From Ichthyophthirius multifiliis (taxonomy: Eukaryota > Ciliophora > Oligohymenophorea > Hymenostomatida), in the NCBI RefSeq assembly GCF_000220395.1, contig NW_004086076.1, positions 1-64,000 on the forward strand: 64,000 nucleotides of DNA. The letters run 5' to 3'. Every line of letters begins with the position of its first letter. Position 1 is the first letter of the stretch. The notes below the pieces were generated by a model, which saw nothing but the letters and a program-made list of their open reading frames with translations, ran no database searches and was not told the DNA's origin. Position numbers and translations under genes: made by a program. Of the stretch, positions 37,470-51,152 are shown piece by piece.

Positions 37470-38829
37470 TCACATATAATCTCTAAATGAAAATAATTTT
37501 TAATCATTATTATTTAATTGATTAATATCGTAATTATTATTATTATTATATTTTTTTTAAATATTAGATTAATAATTTATACTTTATATTTATTATTATT
37601 ATTTATTATATTCCTCTTCTTTTTCTTTTAATTATTTCATAATTAATTCATATTGTTTTTATAAATTTTAAGATACATTATTTTAATTGTATTTTTTTTC
37701 ATTATTACTATCATTATCACTTTCATTATCATCATTTAAATTATTATCATTTTAACTTTATTTTAAATCATCTCTATAAGTACTTTTTTAAAAAGAAAGA
37801 TTTTAACTTAAATTATTTAAATCATCAATTGATTAATTTTCTTTATTTAATTCTTAACTTTTTAAAATTTTTTCATTATTTTTAAAAAGTATATTTTAAT
37901 TTATTTATTCATCTAACTAAACAAAATATAATAATTTTGAAAATATAAGAATATATACATTTTAAAATTCTTCCGTAAAACTATATCTTAAAGAATTCAT
38001 TCCTTTTTTTATCTAGTTTGAACATTTAAATAATTTAACTTATTTTTCTATTAAAATTAAGTACTTTTTAGAAAAAAAAAAAAAAAGAAAAAAAAAAAAA
38101 AATATAAAAATATAAAAAATACTTCATTCTTTATTTATTCTAATTCAATTTATAATTCTTCATTTTATTTAATTAAAAAATCTTATTTTTCTTAAAATTA
38201 TTAAATTTAAATATTTTGTTCATTAATTTATTAATTTAAAACTATTTTATCTTTTAATAATTTATCAATAAATAATTTTTATTATTCAATGACTTATTAT
38301 ATTTATTCCCTTTCTATTTTTATTGCTTTCTCTATTTCTTCTATTCTGAAAATATTTTTATTTGACATTTTTACTTTATATTTATTTATTACTTTTCCTC
38401 TTCTTTTATTTATATTACCTTTCTTAATTCTTTATTTTATTTTAATAGACATTAACAATTCACACAATTATACTCTAATTAACTATCAATAAGACTTTCT
38501 TTTAAAACTTTTTTTAAAATAAGAATTTCATCTTCAATTTCAATTAATTTATTTTATTCTTTTTAATTTTATGAATTTTCGTTTCTTTTTTCTTATTTTA
38601 ATGTAATATCGACGCTTTGAGTTCTTTAATTTTTTATATTATTATATTATTCTGGACTTTTTTCTTAAAAGTTTTTATATCTATTAGTTTATTAATTAGT
38701 TATTGTATTTTATTTAATGAAAGATAAATCATCTTTTTTATGATTTTTTTTGTTTTTTGTTTTAATAAAAATAAATATTTTTTTAAACTTTTAAATTATA
38801 AGTTTTTCTAGCTTTTGGAAGAATTACAT
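37470..38829 (-). CDS. Coiled-coil protein of unknown function
   Basis: I do not recognise this gene. ATG 38829 gives MQFFQKLEKLIIQKFKK; then RTQSVDITLKQEKRNENSQ and a coiled-coil stretch with LIEIEDEILILKKVLKESL, DSQLEYNCVNCQCLLKQNK (a CxxC..C cluster), and, after a 47-nt intron ending TATTTTCAG, EEIEKAIKIEREQIQQVIEQ and LNQQINEQNIQIQQFQEKQ. Two more introns (one ending in a poly-T/CTAAAAAG acceptor near 38050, one near 37925-37965) lead to an Asp/Asn-rich part (NDNNLNDDNESDNDSNNE), a second coil QLKEKEEEYNKQQQQ and the end LFSFRDYM-TGA (37470-37472). It converges on the nucleoporin-like gene. It is probably a cytoskeletal or scaffold protein, but that is inferred only from the coil. Confidence 0.6.
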
Positions 38830-39359
38830 TTTAAAGAATTTATTATTTAATTTTATTATTTATAAGAAAAATCGAATTAGTCTTATTTTATTTTTGGCTA
38901 TTTTTTTTATTTAAATTATTTTTTATTTGGTATTATTAATTATGGTTACCTTTATATTCTAAAATAAATTAATATTATGGAATTATTTTACATTTTAAAG
39001 AGAAGATGTAAAGTAATTTTTATTAATTTTTAAATAATTAGCTTCATTATTGTTTTAATTGAACATATTAGTGTTTTTTAATTTTTTTTTTTTTTTAATT
39101 AAAAAAAAAAATCTATATATATATTTCTGTTAAAAAAAAAAAATTAATTTTTTTACTATTTATTTAAATTTTTTTTTTTTCAATAATATAGAAAAATATA
39201 TTTAATTGAAAAAAATTAAAAAAAAAAAATTTTTTTTTTTATTAAAATAAAATTATATTAATAATTTTATGAAAAATATATAATTCTTGCTAAAACATTA
39301 AAAAATTAAATAAATTTATAGATTATTGAAAAATAATTTTAAAAGTTAAAAAAAAAAAA
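38830..39359. other. AT-rich divergent spacer
   Basis: Between a minus-strand start (38829) and a plus-strand start (39360). Dominated by poly-A and poly-T runs; both promoters should be here. Nothing else recognised. Confidence 0.5.
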
Positions 39360-39974
39360 ATGGGTTGTAATGTTTCTAAAGATAAAAATTTTTAAAAAAA
39401 CAACTCAAAAAATATTCATAATCAACAAAATTTTTAAATTCCATGTACTTATACTTTTTAAAAAATTCCTTAAAACGAAGGAATATAACAAAAGGTTTCT
39501 CATATATTTTAATTATTAGAAAGAATTTAAAATACTAGTAACAGTAAATTCGGAATGTAATCTATAGATGATTAAGATTTGGCAGATGTTATATGTTAAT
39601 AAGATACAAAATAAGAAGTTTCTTCGAATTCAAATGATTATATTCCTTAAGAAGAATAAATAAATAGTATAGTTTTGGGCTACAAATATAAAACTCTTAA
39701 TGATATTCTACTTCCTAAAGATATTAATTAGATAGGAAATTTTTAAAATTAATAAATTTAATAAAATACAAAAATTAAAGGCTCTAACATTAATTCTAAG
39801 AATTATTTATAAATCCATAATGTATAATAAGATAAGGAAAACATTAATAAAAATGGAATTTCATAAATGAAAACATCTTCTTTAGTAAATTGGAATGATA
39901 TAAGCTTAGAAGAAATACAATAAGACTTTAAATCTAATAAATATAAACTGACATCATTTTTTTCTTAATTATGA
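39360..39974 (+). CDS. Putative N-myristoylated/palmitoylated small protein (204 aa)
   Basis: Intronless frame from ATG 39360 to TGA 39972-39974. The N-terminus MGCNVSKDKNF fits the N-myristoylation consensus (Gly2, small residue at 6) with an adjacent Cys3 that could be palmitoylated, so the protein is probably tethered to a membrane. The rest is Gln/Asn-rich and hydrophilic: DDQDLADVICQQDTKQE, SIVLGYKYKTLNDILLPKD and a C-terminal SSLVNWNDISLEEIQQDF. No enzyme motif is visible. Ciliates carry many such MGC-start proteins associated with ciliary or plasma membranes; the role here is unknown. Confidence 0.65.
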
Positions 39975-40050
39975 AAAAAAAAAACATATATAATATATAA
40001 TTACAATATATATTTTTTTATATATATAAAATATATATTTTTTTATATAT

Positions 40051-40088
<38 letters not shown>

Positions 40089-40278
40089 TATTTTATTTTA
40101 TATTGTTTATATATAAAATATTATTAATTAATAAATAAATATATAAATTAATCATAATTTTTTTTTTTTTATCATTTCGCTTGAAATAACCACATAAGAA
40201 TAAAAATAAAATCATAATTAATTTTATTTTAATTTTCTTGAAAAAAAATACTTTCTCTCCCTATAAAAAATTAAATAA

Positions 40279-41780
40279 ATGTTAATAAGAGACTGGCCTA
40301 AAAGTAAGTAATAAATATCAAAAGATATTGTTAAAGCTAAAATTTAAGAAAGTAATAATAATACAAGACTAAATGCTGGAATTAATAAACTCAGAACTTA
40401 ATATATTTTTAATCTCTATAATTAAAAAAAAGATGAGTTTTAATATTTAAATGATTAGTCATTTAAACAATTTTTATTATATTAAAATAAGAATAAACTA
40501 ATAAATACATTTAAATAGTAATAAATTATAATTAAAATCAAATAAATATAATAATATTATTATTTTTTTTAATAGATAATAAAATCATCTATTAGAAAGC
40601 ACACAATAAGATTTATATAAAAGCTCATAAATTGGTTAAAAGTCAACAATATTCTAATAATCTACATAATATGTTTATTTTATTTTATTTACTATAAAAA
40701 TATATATATAATTAGGATAACAATAGTAAAGAAATTGATTAAATTAAATTTCCAAAATGCGACTTTTTTACAAGAAGCTAAACGCCTAAAAAATTATAAA
40801 AAACTATATAAAGCAAAGAATATAATAAATAAAACACTCGTGATTTTTAAGATGTTATATCTCCTATTAGATCAAATATAAATAACAATTAATAAATCTA
40901 AAAAGAATAAAGTTTTGAATAAAATAAAAGCTTTTAAATTAATTAAAATGAACTTAATTCATAAATGAACAAAAAAATGTTTGAATTTGAAAAACTTTAA
41001 TAAGTAAAGCAATTTTAATATAATTTATGAATTTTCATTATTTTTTTATAAATGAAAATTTAGAAAATAAATTAACTATTGGAAGATAAAGGCGATATAT
41101 AATTATAAAATAACCAATTAAAAAAAATATTAACGATGAAAAAGATTAATTATAAAATATTAAAAAAAATATAACTATTTTCGGTAGAAACATAGGGTAA
41201 GATTAATATAGAATTTATAAAAATGAGATGTTATCTTCATATAGAAATGTTAATTTAAAAGAAACTTAAAAATAATATAATTTCCATAAAATATAATTAA
41301 GTCAAATTTAAGAAGAAAATAAAAATGTTTTAAATTAAATTAATTAAGAAAAAAATTTAATAAAATAATTAAAATAATAAATTTTTAATAAAAAAAAGAG
41401 TATTTGGAAATTTCTGTAAAATATATAATTAATATTTTATGTTTTTTAAATAATTCCATTTTTATTTATTAAATAATAGAAATAAAAAGAAAGACTTATT
41501 AATGATTTATAAGGAAAAAATAAATAAATGATAGGGTTATGTAAAAATTATTAAGATAAAGTAATTATACTAAAATTAAATAATAACTAAAGTTTTATAT
41601 AATTTTAAAAATACAATATAGAGATAAAAATATAAATCAGCTATAGAAACTATTAAATAAAACGGTTTATAATCAAATTTTCTATAAGAAAATTAAATAT
41701 ATTGAAGTAATAACATTAGAGTTTAAAAATTAAAATAAAATAAAAGATAAAGTAGAATTTTTTTGTATAAAAAAATAAAA
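40279..41780 (+). CDS. Coiled-coil/Gln-rich protein of unknown function, 3' end uncertain
   Basis: ATG 40279 gives MLIRDWPKSKQQISKDIVKA and NTRLNAGINKLRTQY. After introns near 40460-40575, 40665-40720 and 41025-41050 come KAHNKIYIKAHKLVKSQQY, QIKFPKCDFFTRSQTPKK, DVISPIRSNINNNQ, KKMFEFEKLQQVKQFQY, TIFGRNIGQDQYRIYKNEM and the coil NQINQEKNLIKQLKQQ. A last exon after about 41420-41475 has coding character (ERLINDLQGKNKQMIGLCKN) and later SAIETIKQNGLQSNF, but these are in different frames and I cannot place the TGA. Not a recognised family. Composition suggests a helical scaffold protein. Confidence 0.5.
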
Positions 41781-44000
41781 ATATTATAACAAATTAAATT
41801 TTATTTTAAAATTTATTTGCTATTTATTTATTTGTTTATATAAAAAAATATTTTAAAAATATAAATATTTTCTTACAAAAACAAACAAAATTAATATATA
41901 AATTATATTAATAATAATTATTTATAAAATAAAATCAAATCAAATTATTTTAATATATTTAAAAGAAATTATTTATATATATATTTTGTTTTGAATTTTT
42001 TTTAATTATTTATAATTTTTATCATAAATAATTTTTAATATATATAAATAATATTTACGTAGGTTTTATAAATTTTATTTTTATTATTATATCAATTAAA
42101 TTTTATTTCCATTTAATAATGGTAATAAATATTATATCGCTAATTAAATTAAAATATAATATAATATGATGACCTTTTTATAAAACTTTGATAAATAAAA
42201 TACAAAAGTAATAACTATTATGTTCTTCTTATTATTTTATATTCTTTAAATTAATATAAATAATTTATTTAAATATACTGAAATAATTTATCTTTATCTT
42301 TCATAAATTATTAAAAGTATAAAAATTTAATGTATTGCTTTTATAGATATGATATATAAAATTCTCTATATAAAAAGGGAAAATATAAAAAAAAAATTAA
42401 AAACTATATATTTAAATTTCTGATTTTATTTTTAATAAAAAATATAAAATTAAAAATTGTATATATATATTTTTTTTTTGAAAAATAATATAAAATATTA
42501 TATGATTAATCCAATTATATATTTAAATAAGTGATTAAGGTAATATATATTAATAGTTCTGATTATTAATATAAAAATAAAGTTAATATTAAAAAGAAAT
42601 TAATTTAAAATTATTGTAAGATATTGAATGGAATTAAGTATTATAAAAATTATATTTATTTATTAATAAATAATCTTTTTTAATATAATATCTAATATTT
42701 ATTTTTTGAATAATTATTTATATCAAAAATAATTTTTATTTTATAATAATTAAAGCATACAATTTTAGAAAATATATAATAATAAAATAAAATAAACAAA
42801 AAAATATATAAGATAAATATATATTTATATATAAATTATATTTTTATAATAATTTTTTTTTATTCATTTATAATCAATATATATATTTAATAATGAATAT
42901 TTTTATATAGATATTTGTAAAAAGATTAATATAATAAAGTTTTATTAGGGTTATAATATTAAATTTATTATTTAATTATTATATTTTTTAATTTTAAAAT
43001 ATGTATATTTCATTATTTATTATCATAAATTAATATTATTAATATATATTTTATATACATTTATCATTATAATAGATAAAAAACATTTTAATATTAATCA
43101 TTTAAATTAAATATTTAAAATAATTAATAAAAAATAAAAATATCAATTTAAATTAAAATTATTTTTATTAAAAAAAATATTTTAATAAATATTCATTAAA
43201 ATATAATATACATAATTTTTTTAAAAACATTTTAAATATTTTTTTCTTTTTTTCAATAATTTTTTTTTTTTTTAATTTTAATTTTCATTTATATATATTT
43301 TTTTTTTTTTTAAAAAAAAAAAATCAATTATTTAATTTTAATTTTCTATAATAATTATTATAAACGATTTTTAAAATTTTTTATAATTTATAAAAAATTT
43401 ATTTATAAATTATAATAAAATGTTTTAGTAATTATTTATTTTTAATTTTAAACTTATAAAAATAAAATATTTTCAATTTTTTATTAAATAAAAGCAAATA
43501 AGTATGTTTTATAATAATTAATATTAATTTTTTTTCCCACCTATTCTACTTTTGATTAGCATTTATTTTTTTTAAAAAAAAATTTTCTATTCTAATAAAT
43601 TTATATTAATTTTTGAATATTTTTCTTTTCCTTTATATTTATAAAGAGAAATTTTTATTTTTTATAATTATAAAATATAATAATTTAAAGAAAAAATAAA
43701 AAAAAAGCTATAAATAAATAATAAACAAATAAGCAATTTTTTTAAAAATTCTCTATAAAAAAAACAAGCAGAAAATCAAAACAAATATAAAAGAATAAAC
43801 TAAACATAGTAATACTTCAAAAAATCTATAACATATTAATTAAATAAGTCCAAAAAAATAAAAAATAAAAAACAACAAGATATACTTTTTCACCTTTTTT
43901 ATAAACAAAATAAAAAAACTCATCAAAAATAATAATTTTCTTATTTTCTTCTATCAAATATATCAAAAAAACTCCACACATCAAAATAAATAAATTAAAA
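41781..44000. other. AT-rich intergenic stretch, no gene recognised
   Basis: More than 2 kb of almost pure A/T. Patches with a few C residues near 43535-43560 and 43780-43970 lead into the next gene's A-rich leader. Nothing on either strand reads as protein with the ciliate code. Confidence 0.55.
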
Positions 44001-44408
44001 ATGTTATCTACTTAATTTTTATAATAAATAAATTCATCTTCATTATAAAATAGTTCTAATTCTTAGAATAATAATAATTCAATGAATTAATCTTTACAAA
44101 AATTGACTTAATTATCTAAATAAAAATATAATAATAACGATTAATAACAAAACTTTTTAAAGGAAAAAAGAAAGATCTCTCCCTATAGAAAAGACAATAA
44201 TAATTCTAATAATGATAATGATAAATTTGCAATTAAGTAAAATAAAGGGATTAAAAAAACTTTAAAATTAAATAAAATTATTGATTTAAATGAATATATG
44301 AAAAAATAATAAAAAACTTAAAACTTTTATAAAAATATAAATTCAAAACTCAATAATAATATAATACCTGTATTACCAAAGTTTTTTATTAATAATAATA
44401 ATAAATGA
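44001..44408 (+). CDS. Small Asn/Gln/Ser-rich basic protein (135 aa)
   Basis: Intronless frame from ATG 44001 to TGA 44406-44408. It starts MLSTQFLQQINSSSLQNSSN, has a Gln/Asn-rich middle, then a basic region NFLKEKRKISPYRKD, another KFAIKQNKGIKKTLKLNK, and ends IIPVLPKFFINNNNK. It shows no domain, signal peptide or membrane helix. The SPYR motif and basic patches might be phosphorylated or nuclear, but that is speculation. Its main support is an unbroken frame with non-random composition in an AT desert. Confidence 0.5.
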
Positions 44409-44499
44409 TTACATAAAATATATATATATATATTTATATTTCAAATATAATATAACGAAAAATAAAAATATAAAGTAAAATATATAAAAATAATTTTTA

Positions 44500-44543
<44 letters not shown>

Positions 44544-45007
44544 CTCTTTAATAAGTATTTTTTTGTATAAAAAATAAATATCTAATTTTATCTATTTTAA
44601 TATTAAATTAAAATATTAATATATATTAAATATAATAAGATTAATAATATTAATTATAATAAAAATTTATATATATTTATATTTATATTACAACTAAATT
44701 TATTCTTATTATCAAATTTTACATATCTATTAATAAATTTTTATAAAAATAATTTTTATACTTTTTAATATAATAAAAATTAAACTAATTATCAAGTCAA
44801 AAATATAATAATTTAGTTTATTTTATTAATCATCATTTATTAAAATAAAAAAAATCATATAAAATAATTAAAATTTAATATATTTTATTTTATAATAAAT
44901 ATAAATATTTTTTTAATCAATAAATAAAAAATTGTAACAAAAAACTTTAAAAACCCTAATAAAATAAATTTTATTATAATAATTTACAAAAAATATTAGT
45001 TATAAAA
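44409..45007. other. AT-rich intergenic stretch
   Basis: Spacer with a (TA)n tract at about 44508-44537. The last 100 bases are the A-rich leader of the next gene. Confidence 0.55.
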
Positions 45008-46145
45008 ATGCACATGCTTACATTAAAATCATGCGATTTATTACTTGAAGAGTTAAAAGGAATTTAAAATAACATAAAAAAAAAACCATAAAATCTAACA
45101 ATTAAAGAAGTAATAAAAAATATTAAAAAATTAAACATTAAATTATTTTAAAGGAAATATAAAAATTCATAATTATATTTGACAAATAAAGAAAATAACT
45201 TAAAGATAACGAAATTTCTGATTTGTATTTTCCTTTTTAATAATTCAAAAACTTGATGAATTCAGCTATGAATTCTAAAAAAAAGAAAATAAATTTAGGA
45301 ATATTAACATTTTTATAAAGATTGTTTAATCTTTAATAATTTTAAGTTGTAATATTTAATTATTTTCTTTTTTTATAAAAAAAAATAAAAAATTAAAAGT
45401 ATGACGATTATTTCTATTTACTCAAATATTTGTAAGTAATAAAACATATAAACAAAATTTGTCTTTAAATAAAACTATAATAATGTTTATGTAATTTGAT
45501 TACCCCTTAAATAATATCAATATTAAAAATGGATTATGTATATTTAGCTCTAAATATAATTATTTATTTGAGATCAAATCACGATAAGCCGATGATAAAC
45601 AGTGTAAATTATACAATGTAGCAATAGATATTATCTATATTATCCAAATAAGCCATAAAATATGAATAAATGTAAATACAGGACAATTATACTACTTTGT
45701 TTAGGGATTTCATAGAATTATTGTAATAGAAAGTACCTTAATGGGTAACCGAAAATATTAAACCATAACTAGATATAGGAATAGAAAGCATTATAACGAT
45801 GCTAAATGAAGGAGAAAATGCTTTTAAGGGAAATGCTGAATTAGAAAATATATTAGAAAATGAATTAATTCTAATTTTAAATCAAATTTTAAATTAAAAT
45901 CAAGAAAATGTACTAAAAAAAATAAAGATTTTAAGACTTTTTACTAAACTAGTGTGTATAATAGAACATAAGTATAGTTTTTTAAACTAGTTCTAAGGAA
46001 ATAGTGAAGGATTAAATTAGTTTTCTTATGAACTATTGGAATGCTATAAGAATATTTTTAGTAAGTTTAATTCTTTCTAAAAATTTATATATTGTTGTTA
46101 TAAAGCAAATGATTAATCATGTGTAATTTTTAAATTATTATGTAT

Positions 46146-46183
<38 letters not shown>

Positions 46184-49100
46184 ATTTTTTTCAAATATTA
46201 TTTTTATATTTTATTTATCTTTTTTATTTTTATATTTTTTATATTATATTTTCATATAATTATTTTATTATTTTGTATTTTTTTTTAATTTAATATTGTA
46301 AATTTTATATTTTTATTTTAATATTAGTTGTTTTTATCTATTTTATAATAAATATCTTACTTTTCAAAATAACTTATTGGAACTACTTTTATTATTAATT
46401 AAAAACCTAATTCTTGCTATAAAGTAGATCTAGAATCCGTAAATGATCTTTCTGAAATGATTGATATAAATTCTTTAGATTTTTTCCTTATTATAATTTC
46501 TATAGTTAATACAATTTTAAACAATTTAAATAAAATGATAAATAATGTCTCAAACATAGACATTACTTAATATAATAAAAATGAAAAGAAGACTTAATTT
46601 ACATTTTAAGAAGAAGAATTTAGAACGTTTTACAAAGATATATACAAGCATATATATAATATTTTAAAATTTATATTTTAAGTAGTTGGAAAAGAAAATT
46701 AGCTAGATTAAAAAATACATGTTTTGTTTCCTAATATATATAATATGTTATAAATATCTGTATATTATTAAAAGAGTAATTCATTTTAAATCTTCTTTAA
46801 ATTGATATGTTAGTAAATAATTGATTAAAACTCATCTATAAATTAAAAGTACTTTTAAAATACATAAATAATTTTGAAAAGTTATGATAATTTTAAAGGT
46901 ATAAAATAAATTATATATATAACTATAATATTTAATTTATATATATATATTATTTATTAATTTAATTAAAAAAAATTATATAATTTAAAAATATATTTAT
47001 CTTTTTTTTATTTTATTAAAATTAACAAAAATTTTATAAAATAATTATATAATTATATAAATATATATATATATATATATTATTTTTATTCAATTTATTT
47101 TTTATTTATTGTATTTCATATTTTTTTTTAATTAGAAAAACTTCATTAAGCTCAATGGGATTCTTTAATGAAATACTTATATATATCTGATTGCTTATTC
47201 CATAAACTTGAAGAATAAAATAATTAATTATTAGAAAAATAATAATAGAATTTACAAAATTCTTAATATTTATAAGCTCTTTAAATTAATTAAAATGTTT
47301 AAAGTAATATTACATAGAGAAAATCTTAAGGATAATTAGAAATTTAAGGTAGTCTTTTATAAATGGATAATAATAATAATAATAATAATTTTTATAATAA
47401 AAAAGATAATTTATATATAAACGAAAAAGAATAGCAAAATATACTGGATAGAATTAAAAACTTTATAAAAAACTCTGCCATAAATTAAAATACAAAAATC
47501 TTAAATTACATTATATAAGGTTTAGAAAATTAAATATATGAACTTTTGGAAGAATTTAATTAATAAAAATAATAATCTTTATAAAAAATTGAGAAATAAA
47601 ATAAAATCTTCTATTTAGAAAAAATATAAGAAGTTTTAAATTTAAATGAATCTTAAATAATATAATTATGGTCAACAATAAGTGGAAGTTTAATAACAAT
47701 TTCTAATTGCCAAAACAGTTATTTCCGTATAAAATCAGTTGAAATAATAAATAATGTAATAATATCTATACTAAAATAATTCCAGAGCTTGTCCCCAACC
47801 CAAATCAGACCAAAAGAATCCTCCAAAATTGATAATAGAGTCAAAACAAATACATTTAGTTCTGAAATTTAAGCATAATATGACTGGAATCTTGACAACT
47901 ACCAAAGTATAGCCCTAGAAATATTCGAGACTTTATGCTTAAGCCAATTTTAGAATGTAAAGTAATTAATATCTTAAAAAATCGGCCTTTTGGTTCAAAA
48001 CAAAGAAATTCAATTTAACATATAAGGGATAGAAACTTTGAGTAAAATCATCTTATTTTTTTCGCAGTAAGAAATGGAACAGGTCGGCTTAGAAAATTTC
48101 GAAATTTTAAAAAACTTAATGTAAGATTCTAAAAAAGAAAATATATCAATGACATGTATATATAATGCTATGAAATCAATTTAAAATATAATAAATTTAA
48201 CCGGAGACGAGGTCATAATAATGAAGTCTTGTCCTTTATTTTTAGTTTTAATTGAATAAATAACCTTTATATTAAATAAAAAAGAAAATTTAAACGAAAA
48301 AGAAATCGAATATGGGAATAAATTTGCACGAGATATATTATTTTGTCTCGCCTAAATTAATTGTCATGATACTTTTTTAATAAGAGAATAGGCTTTAGAG
48401 TGTTTTTCAAAGGCTGTTTGTGAGTCTCTGGTTGATTTCAGTGATGAGTTCTGGAAAGAGGTTATTTTTAAGGATATTTTGTAGAGAATGGGTAGTAGTT
48501 TGATTAAATGTTTATTAGAATATAAATAAATGTGGAAACAAATCCAGATTAGTGGGGAAGAATTAAGTGAATGGGTTAATTCGAGTGTTTGCTTTATTGA
48601 ATAATTAACTATAATAACCCATAGATGTGCTAAAAAAAAAGATATTAAATAAATTTATTAAAATTGTGAGAAACTTTAGTTCTTTTAGGAATAAAATGAG
48701 GATAATATAGAGTTTAGATAAAATAAAAGTTTAACCTAATTTGCTTAAATGGATGCCGATTCAATTTTAGTAAAAAAATAAATATCTTAAATTGAAAAAT
48801 CGGAAAATAATTAGAAGAAAAAAAGCCTACATATACAAGTACAATAAAATGAAGTAAATATCAAAAACAATAATAATTCACCCAAAAACAATAGTCTAAA
48901 ATAAAATGGGTCTAATTTTTAAACTAGTATTAATAATAATTAATATAAAATAAGGAAATGCTCTTCGAAAGACTTATAATAATAAATAGATAATAATATT
49001 TCTATTAAGAAAAGAAGATTTTCTAAATAATAATGTTATAGTCTAGAAAATTTCGATAATAATAAATAAAATGGTGATGAATAGTAAATTAATGTATCAA

Positions 49101-49489
49101 TTGTATTAAAAAAGAAATAATAAAATAAAAAAAAGCTAAGTAACAAAAATAATGGTCTGGGAGAAATAAAGCTTTTAGATTCTTAGAAAATCTACGAAGT
49201 AGATACTCTCAAAACGTAAAGGACTTTCTAAAATTTCCTTTTGGAGGAAATGAATGAGTTTTAAATTTATTTAATTATTTTATAAGATTATATTAATTTT
49301 AAAATGTATCCTATATTAAATTCTTGTATAAATAATCTTAATTCTTTCCTATAATAAAATACAGAAATTATTCTAATATTATAAGGTGAATTAATTGAAA
49401 TAATATCACTTTTAAGCGATTATTTTTCGAAAATAGAAGATATTGAATTAAATGAAGCTAAAGTAAAATATATATATATATATATATAT

Positions 49490-49521
<32 letters not shown>

Positions 49522-50892
49522 AATATATATATAAAATAATTTATTTCACTAAAAAATAGAAAATAGTCTAATAAATCCTCCCATAAATTAAAAACTTAGT
49601 TTAAATTGTTTTGTTTGTAGAAAATCTTCCTATGACGAAATTATATTGTTAATTGATAGCTGGTGCATTTGCTTTATTTTAAAAAATAATTATTTATCCA
49701 CGTTTAGTAGAAAAAACTTATAATTATGTATTTACAAAATAATAATAATACGATAACCAGGAAAGTTTATAATTAATTGAAAATCTTGTTTTATAATTTT
49801 AAAATTCGACTAATTATTTTAAAAATCTCTTTCTGTGTTTTCTAAATGAATTCTTTAAACTCGAAAAATGTGATGTTTATTATGATAATTTTTTTAAATA
49901 ACTTCTCATTAAAATAAAAAAACTAACCGAATATAAAAAATACTTTAAAAAACAATACGTATATGATTTCTGTATTTAAATTTATTCACTTATTTTGTTA
50001 AAATTTAATGATAATTATCACCATTTTTGGGTTTTATCTCTTTAATAAGACGAAAATCCTATATGGATTATAGCGTCTGATGTTTTTTAGAAAATAGCTC
50101 ATAATCTGATTTAAAATAAATTAAATACAGAATAAATTTTTGCTTTGTTAATAAATTTCTTTGAAAAAGATGTAGAAGGAAATACTTAATAAATATATAA
50201 AAGTGATGAAGATTTAAAAATATATTTATAAAATCATAAGGATATGTTATCTTTTATATATAAAATATTATAATAGAATGATATTTAGATTAATTTTAAG
50301 TTAGTTTTATAATTAGGTAGTATTTTGTATTAATTCGCGATTAAAAAAAAATAAATAAAAGTGGAAAATAATACTTATTTAAAATTTAATAATATATAGC
50401 CTTTTTCTTAGTTTTGCATTGAGTTTTTCTTTAATACATGTAGTGTAAATTTTGGACAAAATTCTTAGATTCCTAAATTATATTTACCTTTTCTTATTTC
50501 TATTTGTTAATAAATTTTAAAGGAATTTCAAATTGAAGACGATTCTATAAACAGTCCTCCTATTAAAAAAATGTAAAAAATATATAAATATGAGTATATA
50601 TATATTTATTTTAATATATTTTAAAAGTAAAAGCTTTTAGTCTGACTTTTTAAAATAATTGTAAACTTTTGAATTAAAAGAATAAAGCTTTTAGGAAATT
50701 AAAAACAATTTGCCGATTTATAATTTAATTAATTTGAAAGATAATAAAAATGTATTATATAATAATAATAAAAAAGGCATTATAGGTTATTTAATTAATG
50801 ATTTAATGAAATGTATGATTACGAACGATATATAAATAAGATCTTAAATTTCAATAATAATATAAGATTATCATAAGGCTATAGGACTTTGA
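45008..50892 (+). CDS. Mon2/Sec7-related HEAT-repeat trafficking protein
   Basis: Long all-helical protein. Mon2 is a non-GEF relative of BIG/Sec7 Arf-GEFs acting at the trans-Golgi and endosomes. ATG 45008 gives MHMLTLKSCDLLLEELKGIQ, similar to the DCB-type start. Later DCB-like blocks are NLGILTFLQRLFNLQQFQ, QCLCNLITPQIISILKMDY with ALNIIIYLRSNHDKPM, LFRDFIELLQQKVPQWV and VLKKIKILRLFTKLVCIIEH. After introns near 46090-46370 and 46910-47130 come helical repeats, and CHDTFLIREQALECFSKAV with FSDEFWKEVIFKDILQRMG, like the Mon2 C-terminal region. A Lys/Asn-rich linker (48730-49190) and further helices follow (introns near 49465-49560, 50580-50630), ending QDYHKAIGL-TGA at 50890-50892. A frame change near 45145-45155 is unresolved, possibly a homopolymer error. 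The family call rests on eye alignment of diverged helices. Confidence 0.6.
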
Positions 50893-51152
50893 TTCTGAAA
50901 AAAAAAAAAAAAAAAATATATAAAAATAATAAAAAATGATATGTAATCTAAAAAAATTAAATAAAAGCATTTTAATAAAAACATAAATAATTGAATTAAA
51001 ATACATATATATATATATATAATAATAATAAATAAATACTAAAAAATATTATATTTAATTCAAAAAAAACAAAAAAAAAGATTAATTTTTTTTTTTTTTT
51101 TTTAAATCAAAAAAATAAAAAAAATAAAATAAAAAAAAATTAAAATAATAAT
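50893..51152. other. AT-rich spacer and A-rich leader
   Basis: Short spacer between two plus-strand genes with a TA tract (51005-51020) and a T20-like run (51087-51103). Nothing else seen. Confidence 0.6.

Noticed and set aside
38289-38492. Plus-strand hydrophobic ORF
   Set aside because: It is antisense to a coiled-coil exon on the minus strand (Lys/Glu codons read backwards give Phe/Leu/Ile).
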